Shown here one piece after another: positions 50,389-61,607 of a stretch of 64,000 nt of DNA (positions are counted from its first letter, which is position 1; every line of letters starts with the position of its first letter). A program made the translations under genes and the position numbers. Below the pieces are notes generated by a model. The model worked only from the letters and a program-made list of their open reading frames with translations. It ran no database searches and was not told where the DNA came from. This DNA is from Abelmoschus esculentus (Eukaryota; Streptophyta; Magnoliopsida; Malvales; Malvaceae). The DNA lies in NCBI GenBank assembly GCA_035048815.1, contig JAUCBN010000024.1, positions 6,880,001 through 6,944,000 of the forward strand. Direction: 5' to 3'.

Positions 50389-53300
50389 ATGGCAGGTTCA
50401 AATGGAGATCGTGATGATCAACAACAAAACGACGTTCAACCAAGCCTTATGATGCAAGCCATGCTTCGAGAAGTCCGAAGAGTAGTGCAATCAGAGATTG
50501 AACAATTGCACGTGAGAATGGACAAGATCGAGGGATCTCAAAACAATTCCCATGATGACAACAATGATGACGTTGAAGAAGTGCAAGAACCGAGGCAGAA
50601 TGCTCCTAGAACAAATGGGAGGCGTGTACAACACCAGGCACAACTGGATGACAATTTGAACAACATCAAAGTTGCCATACCCCCTTTTCAAGGACGATCA
50701 GATCCGGATGCATATCTTGCGTGGGAAAGCAAGGTGGAACACGTCTTTGATTGCTACAATTATTCTGACCAGAAGAAGGTTCGATTGGCAGCGATGGAGT
50801 TCGTTGACTATGCCTTAATTTGGTGGGATCAATTGATTCTAAGTAGAAGACGAACCGGTGAAGGTCCAATCAATACATGGGCAGAGATGAAAAGAATTTT
50901 GAGAAAGAGATTCGTACCATCCCATTACCATCGAGACCTATTTCAAAGGTTACAAACTTTGAAACAAGGAAATCGAAGCGTCGAAGATTATTTTAAAGAC
51001 ATGGAGATGGCCATGATGCGTGCTAACATTGAGGAAGACCGAGAAGCAACCATGGCGCGATTCCTTTCAGGTTTGAACACCGACATTGCCAATGCTGTTG
51101 AATTGCAACATTACGTCGAATTAGACGAAATGGTGCAAATGGCAATTAAGGTTGAGAGGCAGCAACGAAGAAAGATGTCGTCATCCCGAGGTAATAATTC
51201 TTTCAGACCTCCTTCCAATTCTGTTTTCAATCCTTCTAACAATTTCAGGAAACAAGTACCGTTTCAAAACAAAGAGAAGGGTGAAACGAGCAAGCCAAAG
51301 GCCCCGATTGTAGATGTTGGGCGTGGGAAGCAAAATGCACAACCAGAACGTCCAGAACGCTCAAGGGATATTCAATGCTTTAAGTGTCTTGGAAGAGGAC
51401 ATATTGCAAGCCAATGTCCTAATCGGAAGACTATGTTGATGTTAGAAAACGGAGAGATAGAGTCTGAATCCGACAATGAAGAACATGAACCTTTACACGA
51501 GGAAGACAAGGATGATGCGGATGATGCCTTGGATACATACATGACCGGTGAAGCACTTGTCATAAAAAGAAGTCTAAATGCTACACCTACACAAGACGAC
51601 CAGCAACGAGAAAACATCTTCCATACTAGATGCCTCATTAACGACAAGGTATGTGTTGTCATTATTGATGGTGGTAGTTGTACTAATGTTGCAAGTTCTT
51701 TCATGGTTGATAAGTTAGGCTTAAAGACGACGAAGCATCCCAAACCATACCGTCTTCAATGGTTAAATGATGGCGGAGAAGTACGAGTTACTAGACAAGT
51801 TTCGGTACCATTTACCATAGGGAGGTATAAAGATGAAATCCTTTGTGATGTCGTCTCAATGGATGCGTGTCACCTACTTTTGGGACGTCCATGGCAATAC
51901 GACAAAGGTACGTTGCATGATGGAATTACAAATCGATATTCTTTTACACATGCAGGTAAGAAGATCACCTTAGCACCTTTGACACCGAGTCAAGTGCAAG
52001 AAGATCAGGTTCGATTGAGAAAGAATGTCGAGGAAGCCAAAACAGAAAGGAAGAAGACGAACGTATATGCGAGCGGCAAGGATATCAGGAAATGTTTTTC
52101 CTCTCAACAAACTTTACTTATTTTAATGTATAAGGAGTATTGTTTGTTATTTGATATTCCTAATGATTTGCCTACATCTATTACGTCTCTTTTGCAGGAG
52201 TTTGAAGACGTGTTTCCGGATGAGACACCGAGTGGGTTGCCACCTATTCGAGGTATAGAACATCAAATTGATTTCATTCCGGGAGCTACCATTCCAAATC
52301 GGCCAGCATATCGAAGTAATCCAGAAGAAACAAAGGAACTTCAAAAACAAATCACCGAGTTGATGGAAAAGGGTTACATTCGGGAAAGTTTAAGTCCGTG
52401 CGCTGTACCAGTGCTTTTAGTACCCAAGAAAGACGGAACATGGAGAATGTGTGTTGATTGCCGAGCGGTGAATCAGATTACCATCAAGTATAGGCATCCC
52501 ATTCCTCGTCTTGATGACATGCTAGATGAGTTGTGTGGTGCGACCATATTTTCCAAAATTGATTTAAAGAGTGGATATCATCAGATTCGGATGCGAGAAG
52601 GCGACGAATGGAAGACAGCCTTCAAAACGAAATTGGGTCTGTACGAGTGGTTAGTGATGCCTTTCGGTTTAACTAACGCACCTAGCACCTTTATGCGTCT
52701 GATGAATCATGTTTTACGATCTTACATTGGAAAATATTGTGTTGTGTACTTTGATGACATTCTTATATACAGCAAGTCTTTGCAGGATCACGAGGAACAC
52801 TTGAGGAATGTTCTTGGCACATTGAGAAAAGAAAGGTTATTTGGTAATCTGAAGAAATGTATGTTTTGTACTGATAAGGTTACCTTTCTTGGTTTTATCG
52901 TGACTGCACAGGGTGTGGAAGTCGATCCAGAAAAGGTGAAGGCGATTCAGGATTGGCCTCGACCGACATCAATAAGTCAGGTTAGATCTTTTCATGGTTT
53001 AGCTAGTTTTTATCGTCGGTTTGTACCTAATTTCAGTTCCATTACCGCCCCCTTAACCGGGATTATAAAGAAGAATTCAGTCTTCAATTGGGGTGATGAA
53101 CAGGAAGAAGCCTTCTTGAAAATTAAGGATTATTTGACTAAGGCCCCAGTGTTAGCCTTACCTAACTTTGATAAAATGTTCGAGATTGAGTGTGATGCTT
53201 CAGGAATAGGAATTGGAGCCGTTTTATCACAGGAGAAGCGACCTATTGCCTATTTCAGCGAGAAGTTAAGTGGTGCTACCTTGAATTATCCAGTGTACGA

Positions 53301-54996
53301 CAAAGAGATGTATGCATTGATTCGAGCTCTTGAAACATGGCAGCACTATCTCTTACCGAAAGAATTCGTAATTCACACCGATCACGAAGCTTTGAAGCAC
53401 ATAACAGGTCAGCATAAGTTGAATAAAAGGCATGCTAAGTGGGTTGAATTTCTAGAATCTTTTCCTTATGTCATTCGATATAAGAAAGGTAAAGACAACG
53501 TTGTAGCAGATGCCTTATCCCGTAGGTATGCACTTCTGAATTACTTAGACTCTCATTTGATTGGGTTTGCCTATATCAAAGAATTATATGCTACTGACCC
53601 TGATTTTGGAGAAAGATATACATTGTGTGAAAAGGGTGCAGATGAGAAATTTTATCGACATGATGATTATCTTTTCAAAGAAGGAAGACTCTGCATTCCT
53701 CAAGGGTCAATTCGAGAGGTCCTAATTCGAGAAGCTCATGAAGGAGGACTTATGGGACACTTTGGAGTCACCAAGACGTTACACATTCTCAAGGAGCACC
53801 TATTCTGGCCAAAGATGCGACGAGACGTCGAAAGGATGTGTGAACGATGCGTGACATGTAAGAAAGCAAAGTCGAAGGTATTACCACACGGTTTGTACTT
53901 ACCTTTACCTATTCCCGACTCCCCCTGGACTGATATATCTATGGATTTTGTGTTGGGATTGCCTAGGACTAGGACAGGTAGAGATAGTATCTTTGTTGTG
54001 ATTGACAGGTACTCAAAGATGGCACACTTCATTGCGTGTCATAAGACCGATGATGCTGTTAATGTGGCTAACTTGTTCTTTAAGGAAATTGTGCGTTTAC
54101 ATGGTATTCCTAGGTCGATTGTTTCTGACAGGGATGTAAAATTCTTGAGTCACTTCTGGAGGACTCTTTGGAGCAAATTAGGTACGAAACTTATGTTTTC
54201 TACTACTTGTCATCCCCAAACTGATGGACAAACTGAGGTTGTTAATCGTATTTTATCTACTTTACTCCGTTCCATCATCAAAAAGAATATTAAGACGTGG
54301 GAAGATTGTTTGCCGCATGTTGAATTTGCATATAACCATGCCGTTCATTCTGCTACTAAAATGTCACCTTTTGAGGTTGTTTATGGATTTAATCCTATCA
54401 CTCCTCTCGATATGTTGCCTTTGCCATATGAACAAGTGACGAATAGGGACGGACAATCCAAGGCTGATTATGTAAAGAAGTTGCATCAACAGGTTAAAGA
54501 TAACCTTGAACGAAGGACTCAACAATACGAGAAGCAAGCGAACAAAGGACGTAAGCGAGTTACCTTCGATGTTGGAGATTGGGTTTGGATTCACTTCCGA
54601 AAGGAACGTTTTCCAACCCAACGACGGTCCAAGCTGTTACCACGAGGAGATGGTCCTTTTCAAGTGGTTGAGAAAGTGAACGACAATGCTTACAAGTTGG
54701 ACTTGCCGGGTGAATACAATGTAAGTGCTACATTTAATGTTTCCGACTTATCCCCTTTTAATGATTCTGCAGATTTGAGGACAAATCCTTTTCAAGAAGG
54801 GGGGGATGATGTGAGCACATCTACACAAGCTCAAACAGCTGATCCGGAGGTCTTACCATCAGGACCCATCACTCGATCAAAGGCTAAGCAATTCAGGGAA
54901 GTTCTTATTCTTAAATGTTTACAAGTCTCAGAATCCCTTAATAATGCATATGCCTTAGAGAATAAACTTTACACTATGTTACATACTGATGTGTAA
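50389..54996 (+). CDS. Gag-pol polyprotein, CRM-type Ty3/gypsy retrotransposon (element A)
   Basis: Single 1,535-residue polyprotein that packages, reverse transcribes and integrates the element. Order: gag capsid with YALIWWDQL; zinc knuckle C330, C333, H338, C343; aspartic protease with DGGSCTN (Asp 427); reverse transcriptase with KIDLKSGYHQI (Asp 725) and YFDD (787-790); RNase H with Asp 936, Glu 973, Asp 998 and Asp 1041; integrase zinc site H1117, H1124, C1154, C1157; integrase core D1186, D1247, E1283 (D-X60-D-X35-E); GPF module at 1422-1424. There is no chromodomain. The tail instead has GPITRSKAKQFREV, where CRM elements carry their short CR-type motif. No frameshift separates gag from pol. 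Residues from about 1473 are encoded within the 3' LTR. The ATG at 50,389 is the first in frame after the leader and matches gag starts of related elements. All catalytic residues are present, so activity is plausible. Confidence 0.97.
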   Translation: MAGSNGDRDDQQQNDVQPSLMMQAMLREVRRVVQSEIEQLHVRMDKIEGSQNNSHDDNNDDVEEVQEPRQNAPRTNGRRVQHQAQLDDNLNNIKVAIPPFQGRSDPDAYLAWESKVEHVFDCYNYSDQKKVRLAAMEFVDYALIWWDQLILSRRRTGEGPINTWAEMKRILRKRFVPSHYHRDLFQRLQTLKQGNRSVEDYFKDMEMAMMRANIEEDREATMARFLSGLNTDIANAVELQHYVELDEMVQMAIKVERQQRRKMSSSRGNNSFRPPSNSVFNPSNNFRKQVPFQNKEKGETSKPKAPIVDVGRGKQNAQPERPERSRDIQCFKCLGRGHIASQCPNRKTMLMLENGEIESESDNEEHEPLHEEDKDDADDALDTYMTGEALVIKRSLNATPTQDDQQRENIFHTRCLINDKVCVVIIDGGSCTNVASSFMVDKLGLKTTKHPKPYRLQWLNDGGEVRVTRQVSVPFTIGRYKDEILCDVVSMDACHLLLGRPWQYDKGTLHDGITNRYSFTHAGKKITLAPLTPSQVQEDQVRLRKNVEEAKTERKKTNVYASGKDIRKCFSSQQTLLILMYKEYCLLFDIPNDLPTSITSLLQEFEDVFPDETPSGLPPIRGIEHQIDFIPGATIPNRPAYRSNPEETKELQKQITELMEKGYIRESLSPCAVPVLLVPKKDGTWRMCVDCRAVNQITIKYRHPIPRLDDMLDELCGATIFSKIDLKSGYHQIRMREGDEWKTAFKTKLGLYEWLVMPFGLTNAPSTFMRLMNHVLRSYIGKYCVVYFDDILIYSKSLQDHEEHLRNVLGTLRKERLFGNLKKCMFCTDKVTFLGFIVTAQGVEVDPEKVKAIQDWPRPTSISQVRSFHGLASFYRRFVPNFSSITAPLTGIIKKNSVFNWGDEQEEAFLKIKDYLTKAPVLALPNFDKMFEIECDASGIGIGAVLSQEKRPIAYFSEKLSGATLNYPVYDKEMYALIRALETWQHYLLPKEFVIHTDHEALKHITGQHKLNKRHAKWVEFLESFPYVIRYKKGKDNVVADALSRRYALLNYLDSHLIGFAYIKELYATDPDFGERYTLCEKGADEKFYRHDDYLFKEGRLCIPQGSIREVLIREAHEGGLMGHFGVTKTLHILKEHLFWPKMRRDVERMCERCVTCKKAKSKVLPHGLYLPLPIPDSPWTDISMDFVLGLPRTRTGRDSIFVVIDRYSKMAHFIACHKTDDAVNVANLFFKEIVRLHGIPRSIVSDRDVKFLSHFWRTLWSKLGTKLMFSTTCHPQTDGQTEVVNRILSTLLRSIIKKNIKTWEDCLPHVEFAYNHAVHSATKMSPFEVVYGFNPITPLDMLPLPYEQVTNRDGQSKADYVKKLHQQVKDNLERRTQQYEKQANKGRKRVTFDVGDWVWIHFRKERFPTQRRSKLLPRGDGPFQVVEKVNDNAYKLDLPGEYNVSATFNVSDLSPFNDSADLRTNPFQEGGDDVSTSTQAQTADPEVLPSGPITRSKAKQFREVLILKCLQVSESLNNAYALENKLYTMLHTDV
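54794..54806 (+). promoter_or_regulatory. Polypurine tract of element A
   Basis: Purine run AAGAAGGGGGGGA, ending exactly where the 3' LTR starts (TGATG). It would prime plus-strand DNA synthesis. It lies inside the gag-pol frame and encodes part of FQEGGDD. Element B has a comparable GAGGGAGGGAA at 28,907-28,918. Confidence 0.88.
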
Positions 54997-56366
54997 CATC
55001 TTGTAACTATATAGTACTTAAGCTAGTATTGTGTTTATTAAGCATGTAAATAGGTGTGTTTTCAATAAGTTCAATAAGAACACAAGCTCATAATCATGTT
55101 TACCATGTTTCTTTAGCTTGTTACATGTTTTCCAATATGATAACTATGTTTTTCAGCTTGTTTTAACTTTCTTTAATAAGTTTACAATACTTATGATGGT
55201 ATAACTTTTGTTTTCTCATAGGCACAAGGAAGAGTACCAAATGAAGGACTTCACCTTAGCTCGGGAAAAGCTCAATGGATTTCTAGCAGCTCGTTTCAGC
55301 TCAACTAATCCTCAACACTTCAGCTAGCTGAATTCAGCTCAACTCAGCTCCATTCAGCTCAACTCCAGCTCTACTAGCTCAACTCAAGCTGGTGAGTCCC
55401 GGGATAGCTCAAAGGTGTCCTCCACGTGGGAGAGTGTGTCATGGTCATGTGACCAGCATGAGGGGCGTCCACCATCCATTCCAAGCATGTGCATGTGCAT
55501 GGCATGTGGCAGATTCAAATTTCAAGATTTCCCTCCTTGAAGTTGGCGTCAAAGTAAGATAAGGACAAGGAGTTATTTCCTTTGAATTTCACACATAAAA
55601 CACATGTGTTAAATGTTTGAAATTCAGTCTTCCCTCCCTCCAAAACCAGCCGGCCACAAAGGATAAGGATGAGTAGTTTTCTCATCCACATTTAACATAA
55701 TTAACACATGTTAATTGTGCTTACATTTCAGCCACTCATCTGAAACTTCCAATTCAATTCTGGCCAAGTATTCTAGGCGCCAACTCCCTTGTACTAGCCT
55801 ATATATATGTATACTTTGTAAAGGAGAAAAAGAAAAATTTGAATGAAATTTACTTTTGTGAGAATTTCTCTCATTTCGGTTCTTTTGAGAACTTTCTGAC
55901 TTCTCAAGTTCGTTGCTTGCGTGGTCAACCCCTTTGATACTTTGGGTTCTCGGTTGTAGATAATCGAAGGGTCCAAGTCCGTCTGAAGCAAGTTCAAGAT
56001 AAGGTTCGGGTTCGTTCAACAGATTGTTCGAGTTCATCCTTGGAGTTTGTTTCATTTTATTTCTTTTCCTTGTTTTTATTTCATTTTCGTACTACCCCTT
56101 GCATCCTATTTTTCAACCTTGTCAGAAACTTCATTTCTCACCAGTCACCTCACCAAAGACCAAACCTAGCCATAACCAAACCAATACTTTCAACGTTCCA
56201 CCATTGTCAACTTCTCCGAGCCTTCATCTTCTACATTCTGTCTACCTATATTTTTCAGCCCTTTTAAACACCAATTTGCAGCCATGCTTATTGCAGGAGA
56301 CATCTTACTTCAATCCTAGATCCGAAACAATCAAGAAGGCGTCCTCAACAAGGAGCCCTCTTATCA
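54807..56366 (+). repeat. 3' LTR of element A
   Basis: 1,560 bp, matching the 5' LTR in all stretches compared. The first 190 bp code for the C-terminus of gag-pol, with the stop codon at 54,994-54,996. It is followed by the AGAGG target duplication and resumed satellite. Confidence 0.96.
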
Positions 56367-59300
56367 AGAGGGGTCCTCCATCACAGTCTACGCTCAAATA
56401 GATGGACCTTTCACTTTGACAAGCATTCAAAGATAGGGGTCATTCATCACGACATACACTCAAAGAGAGGGGTCGTCCATCACTGCATACGCTCAAAGAT
56501 GGGTCGCCCATTACGGCATACGCTAAAACAGAGGGACCATTCATTATGACATACACTCGAAGAAAGGGGTCATTTATCGCAGCATACGCTCCAAGAGCAG
56601 CGGCGTCCAAAATAGTGTAAGCTCAAAGAATGGGACCGTTCATTATGACATGCACTCAAAGAGTCGGGTCATTCATCGCGACTTACTTTTAAAGAGAGGG
56701 GTCGTCCATGACCATATACACTCCAAGAGAGGGACCATTCATTATGACATACAATCGAAGACAGGGGTTATTCACCGCGACATATGCTCGAAGACAGGGT
56801 CGTCCATCACGGTATACGCTCTAAGAGACGAACTGTTCATTATAATATGCACTCGAAGAGAGGGATCAATCATCGCGACATACGCTCAAAGAGAGGGGTT
56901 ATCCATCACGACATACGCTCAAAGAGAGGGACCATTCATTATGACATTCGCTCAAAGAGAGGGATCATTCACTGCGACATGCTCTCCAAGATTGGCAGCG
57001 TCCGTAACGATATACACTCAAAGAAAGGGACTGTTCATTATGACATGCACTCGAAAATTGGGGTCATTCATCGCGACATACGCTCAAAGAGAGGGGTTGT
57101 CCATCACAGTATACGCTCAAAGAGAGGGACCGTTCATTATGACATGCGCTCGAAGAGAGTGTCAATCACCACGACGAACGCTCAAGGAGAAGGGTCATCC
57201 ATCACAATATACGCTCTAAGAAAGGGACTATTCATTATGACTTGCACTCGAAGAGAGGGGTCATTCATCGCAACATACTCTCAAAGCGAAGGGTCGTCTA
57301 TCACGTTATATGTTCTAAGTAAGGGACTGTTTATTATGACATGCACTTGAAGAGAGGGATCATTCATCGCGACATATGCTCAAAGAGAAGGGGTAGTCCA
57401 TCACGATATACGCTCAAAGAGAGGGACCGTTCACCATGACATGCACTCGAAGATAGGGATCATTCATCGCGACATACGTTCAAATAGAGGGATCGTCCAT
57501 CACGGCATACGCTCAAAGAATGGGACCATTCATTATAACATACGCTCGAAGAAAGGGGTCATTCACCACGACATACGCTCAAGGAGAGTTGTCATCCATC
57601 AAGGTATACGCTATAAGAAAGGGATTGTTCATTATGACAAGCACTCGAAGAGAGGGGTCAATCATCGTAACATGCTCTCAAAGAGAAGGGTCGTCCATCA
57701 CAGTAAACGCTCAAAGAGAGGGACCATTCACCATGACAAGCACTCGAAGAGAGGGGTCATACATTGCGACATACGCTCAAAGAGAGGGGTCGTCCATCAT
57801 GACATTCATTCAAAGAGAGGAACCATTCATTATGACATACGCTCGAAGAGAGGGGTCATTCATCATGACATACACTTAATGAATAGGGTTGTCCGTCACG
57901 GTAAAAGCTCAAAGAGGGATCGTTCTCCATGACATGCACTCGAAGAGAGAGGTCATTCATCGCGACATACACTCAAAGAGATAGGTCATTCATCACGACA
58001 TACACTCAAAGGGATGAACCGTTTATTATGACATGCACTCGAAGAGAGGGGTTGTTCATTGCAACATACGCTCAAAGAGAGTGGTCGTCCATCACGGTAT
58101 ACGCTCAAAGAGAGGGACCGTTCACCATGACATGCAGTCAAAGAGAGGTCATTCATCGCAGAATACGCTCAATGATAGGGGTCATCCATCATGACATACG
58201 CTCTAAGAAAGGGACTGCTCATTATGACATGCACTCGAAGAGAGGGGTCATTCATTGCGACATGCGCTCAAAGAGAAAGGTCGTCCATCACGATATACGC
58301 TCTAAGAAAGGGACTGTTAATTATGAATTGCACTCGAAGAGAGGGGTCATTCATCGCGACATACGCTCAAAAAGAGGGGTCATCCATCACGGTATACGAT
58401 AAAAGAGAGGGATCGATCACCATGTCATGCACTCAAAGAGAAGGGTCATTCATCGCAACACAGGCTCAAAGAGAGGGGTCATAGATCATGGTATATGCTT
58501 AACGAGAGGAACCATTCAATATGATATGCACTCGAAGAGAGGGATCGTGTTTCGTGACATACGCTCAAAGAGAGGGGTCGTCCATCACGCTATGTATGCT
58601 CTAAAAAAGGGACCGTTCATTATGACATGCACTCGAAGAGAGGGGTCTTTCATCGCAACATACTCTCAAAGAGAAGTATTATCCACCACGTTATACACTC
58701 AAAGAGAGGGACCTTCACCCTGACTTGCACTCGAAGAGAGTGGTCACTCAACACGACATACATTCAAAGAGAGGGACCATTCATTATGACATGGGCTCGA
58801 AGTGAGGGTCATTCACTGCGACATATGCTCAAAGAGAGGGGTCATCCACCATGGTATACACTCTAAGAAAGGAACCATTCATTATGACATGCACTCGAAG
58901 AGAGGGGTCATTCACCGCGACATACGCTGAAAGAGAAGGATCGTCCATTGCGGTATACGCTCTAAGAAAGGGACTGTTTATTATGCCTTGCACTAAAAGA
59001 TGGGTCATTCTTCGCGACATACGCTCAAAGAGAGGGGTCGTCCACCATGGTATAAGCTCCAAGAGAGGGACCGTTTATTATGACATACACTCGAAAAGAG
59101 GAATCATTCACCGCGACATACGCTCAAGGAGAAGGGTCGTCCATCATGGTATACGCTCAAAGAGTGGGACATTTCACCATGACATGCACTCGAAGAGAAG
59201 GGTCATTCATCGTGACATACGCTCAAATGGAGGGGTCATCGATCATGTTATATGCTCAAATAGAGGGACCGTTCAATATGACATGCACTCGAAGAGAGGG

Positions 59301-60676
59301 GTCATTCATTTTGACATACTCTCAAAGTGAGGTGTCGTCCATCTCGGTACACGCTCTAAGAAAGGGACCATTCTTTATGACATACACTCGAAGAGGGGTC
59401 ATTCATTGCGGCATACGCTAAAAGAGAGGGGTCGTCCATCACGATATACGCTGAAAGAGAGGGATCGTTCACCATGACATGCACTCGAAGAGAGGTTTCA
59501 TTCACAACGAAATACGCTCAAAGAGAGGGGTCATCCATCAGGGCATACGCTCAAAGAGAGGACCATTCATTATGACATACGCTCGAAGAGAGGGGTCAAG
59601 CTCTATGACATACACTCAAATAGAGGGATCATCCATCACTGCATACACTCAAAGAGAGGGACCTTTCCTTATTTCATACGCTCAAAGTGGTCATTCATTG
59701 CGACATATGCTCAAAGAGAGGGGTCGTCCATCATGGTATACGCTTAAAGAGAGAGACCGTACATTTGACAAGTACTCAAAGAGGGGGGTCATTCACCGTG
59801 ACATACGCTAAAAGAGAGGGATCCTTCACCATGGGATACACTCAAAGAGAGGGACCGTTCATTATGACATACGCTCGAAGAGATGGGTCATTCATTGCGA
59901 CATACGCTCAAAGAGAGGGGTTGTCCATCACATCATACGTTCATAGAGGGGGGTCGTTCATTACGCCATACGCTCGACGATATGGGTTATTCACCGGGAC
60001 ATTGGCTCAAAGAAAGGGGTCGTCCATCACGGAATACGCTCTAAGAAAGGGACCGTAAATTACGACATGCACGTCATTCATCGCAACAAACGCTCAAAAT
60101 CGAGGGGTCGACCATCACGAAATACGCTCTAAGGGACCGTTCATTATGACATGCACTCAAAGAGAGGGGTCATTCATCGCAACATACGCTCAAAGAGAGG
60201 GTTCGTCCATCATGGTATACGCTCTAAGAAAGGGATCGTTAATTATGACATGCGCTCGAAGAGTGGGGTCATTCACCGTAAAATAGACTCAAAGAGAGGG
60301 TTCGTCCATCACGGTACGCGCTCTAAGAAAGGGACCGTTCATTATGACATACAGTCGGGAAGAGAGGTCATCCATCGTGACATACGCTCAAAGAGAGGGG
60401 TCGTCCATCACCGTATACGCTATAAGATAGGGACCGTTAATTATGACCTGCACTCGAAGAGAGTAGTCATTCATCGTGACATACGTTCAAAGAGAGGGGT
60501 CGTCCATCACGATATACACTCAAAGTGATGGACCATTCACCATGACATGCATTCGAAGAGTGGGATCATTCATCACGACATACGCTCAAAGAGAGGGGTC
60601 ATCTATCAGGTCATACGCTCAAAGAGAGGGACCGTTCATTATGACATACGCTCGAATAGAGGTGTCATTGACCGCA
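56367..60676 (+). repeat. 33-bp satellite array
   Basis: Plus-oriented 33/99-bp satellite, starting with the right AGAGG target duplication of element A and ending with CCGCA (60,672-60,676), the left target duplication of the next solo LTR. Irregular, shortened units occur near 60,050-60,140. No gene. Confidence 0.93.
57870..59530 (+). repeat. Segmental duplication, copy 2 (partner 41,860-44,050)
   Basis: Direct partner of the block on the other side of element A; shared variants are listed there. It includes TTATTATGCCTTGCACT near 58,978 and the unit series translating as GVIDHGICLTRGTIQYDM near 58,470. Copy 2 is shorter, consistent with loss of several units. Confidence 0.75.
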
Positions 60677-60747
60677 TGATATAAAATATGCAGCGGGATA
60701 GATGGGGGTGGTGGTATGATGTTGGATAGATTTGTCCTTGGCACCCT

Positions 60748-60767
60748 CCTAATCGCAATTGAATAGG
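60748..60767. repeat. Stem-loop 1 in second-family LTR
   Basis: CCTA and TAGG arms enclosing an AT-rich loop, preceded by CCCT and followed by CAAACACC. First of three copies with the same 20-bp span. Confidence 0.6.
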
Positions 60768-60833
60768 CAAACACCTGCAAACAAAACGAATCTCTCCGGT
60801 GAATTGATGATATGTCGTTGTCCTAGGCACCCT

Positions 60834-60853
60834 CCTATCCGTAATTAGATAGG
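60834..60853. repeat. Stem-loop 2 in second-family LTR
   Basis: Perfect 6-bp arms CCTATC and GATAGG around an 8-base loop, again with CCCT before and CAAACACC after. Confidence 0.7.
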
Positions 60854-60883
60854 CAAACACCATAATCGGCTCTAACCCACCCT

Positions 60884-60903
60884 CCTAAACGCGATTGCTT
60901 AGG
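60884..60903. repeat. Stem-loop 3 in second-family LTR
   Basis: Perfect 5-bp arms CCTAA and TTAGG around a 10-base loop, preceded by CCCT and followed by CAAGCG. The arm sequences differ between copies 2 and 3 while pairing is kept. Confidence 0.65.
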
Positions 60904-61607
60904 CAAGCGAGATTGTGAAGATAATCTCCCTCATAAAAACTTGAAGTAGTTATGTTGAAGAAGACTTCTGATAAGAAAAATAGCAAGGTGACAACCTTGC
61001 AAATAAAATGGCCCAAGGCCAAGAGTTTTTATAACTCAGAAATTCATAATCTTCATGTCTTTTTACAAGAGAAGAGTCTACCCCTTTTATAGTCTAAAGC
61101 AGACCTTAGAATTGCCTAATAGATAGCTGATCAATCCTTAAATATCAGCATATGGATAGCTTAATAGAATAAATCCCCTAAAATCAGCTTATGGATAGCT
61201 AATTAAAAAGAATCGTAGGGAATAAAATAAAATATTAATAATGATCAAAGCTTTATAATCCATCTTTGAATTAATTTATTTTAATGTCTAATTCATCCAA
61301 AAACTTTATATAGTAGCTTTTGGGCTGAATTTTACAAAATCCTATAATAATCTCGTATCCAGTTTTCTGCACGCGCAATCTTCAGTTAAAAAAACATATT
61401 TTGAGCTCCCGATATCCAATTGATGCGTTTCAAGATGCGTTGAAAAGGTAACTGAATGAAGGTTAATTTGTAAGAAGACAACTCTACCCAGAAATGCATG
61501 AAACCCATCCAAAAAGACAATGCAAGTTTGCTGACTTTCTAGACTTTACCGACAAATTCAGATTTATGCACAAGGTGCAATACTTTAGCCCTCTCATACA
61601 TGTATCA

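Larger units (their letters stand above)
48117..56366 (+). mobile_element. Element A: full-length CRM-type Ty3/gypsy retrotransposon
   Basis: An 8,250-bp element with every structural hallmark. LTRs are 48,117-49,676 and 54,807-56,366, both 1,560 bp, starting TGAT and ending ATCA. A 5-bp AGAGG target duplication lies at 48,112-48,116 and 56,367-56,371. It has a primer site, a 712-bp leader, one uninterrupted gag-pol frame and a polypurine tract. Everywhere I compared the two LTRs they match base for base at a constant 6,690-bp offset, so the insertion must be very young. It sits in the 33-bp satellite. All catalytic motifs are present, so it may be autonomous. The CRM assignment rests on reading the reverse transcriptase and integrase sequence and on the coding tail inside the LTR; no tree was built. 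Confidence 0.96.
60677..61607 (-). mobile_element. Solo LTR of a second family, probably Copia, reverse orientation
   Basis: A 931-bp segment starting TGATATAAAATATG and ending GTATCA, flanked by perfect CCGCA copies (60,672-60,676 and 61,608-61,612). Read on the minus strand, it has a TATA box (CTATAAAAGGGG, 61,081-61,092), a transcribed region with three similar 20-bp stem-loops, and the end ATTTTATATCA. It has no coding sequence and no similarity to the CRM LTRs here. The layout resembles plant Ty1/Copia LTRs, but the superfamily cannot be proven without internal sequence. Confidence 0.85.

Noticed and set aside
54600..54996. Classical chromodomain at the integrase C-terminus of element A
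   Set aside because: After the GPF module and SATFNVSDLSPF there is no chromodomain-like aromatic pattern; only the short CRM-style tail follows.
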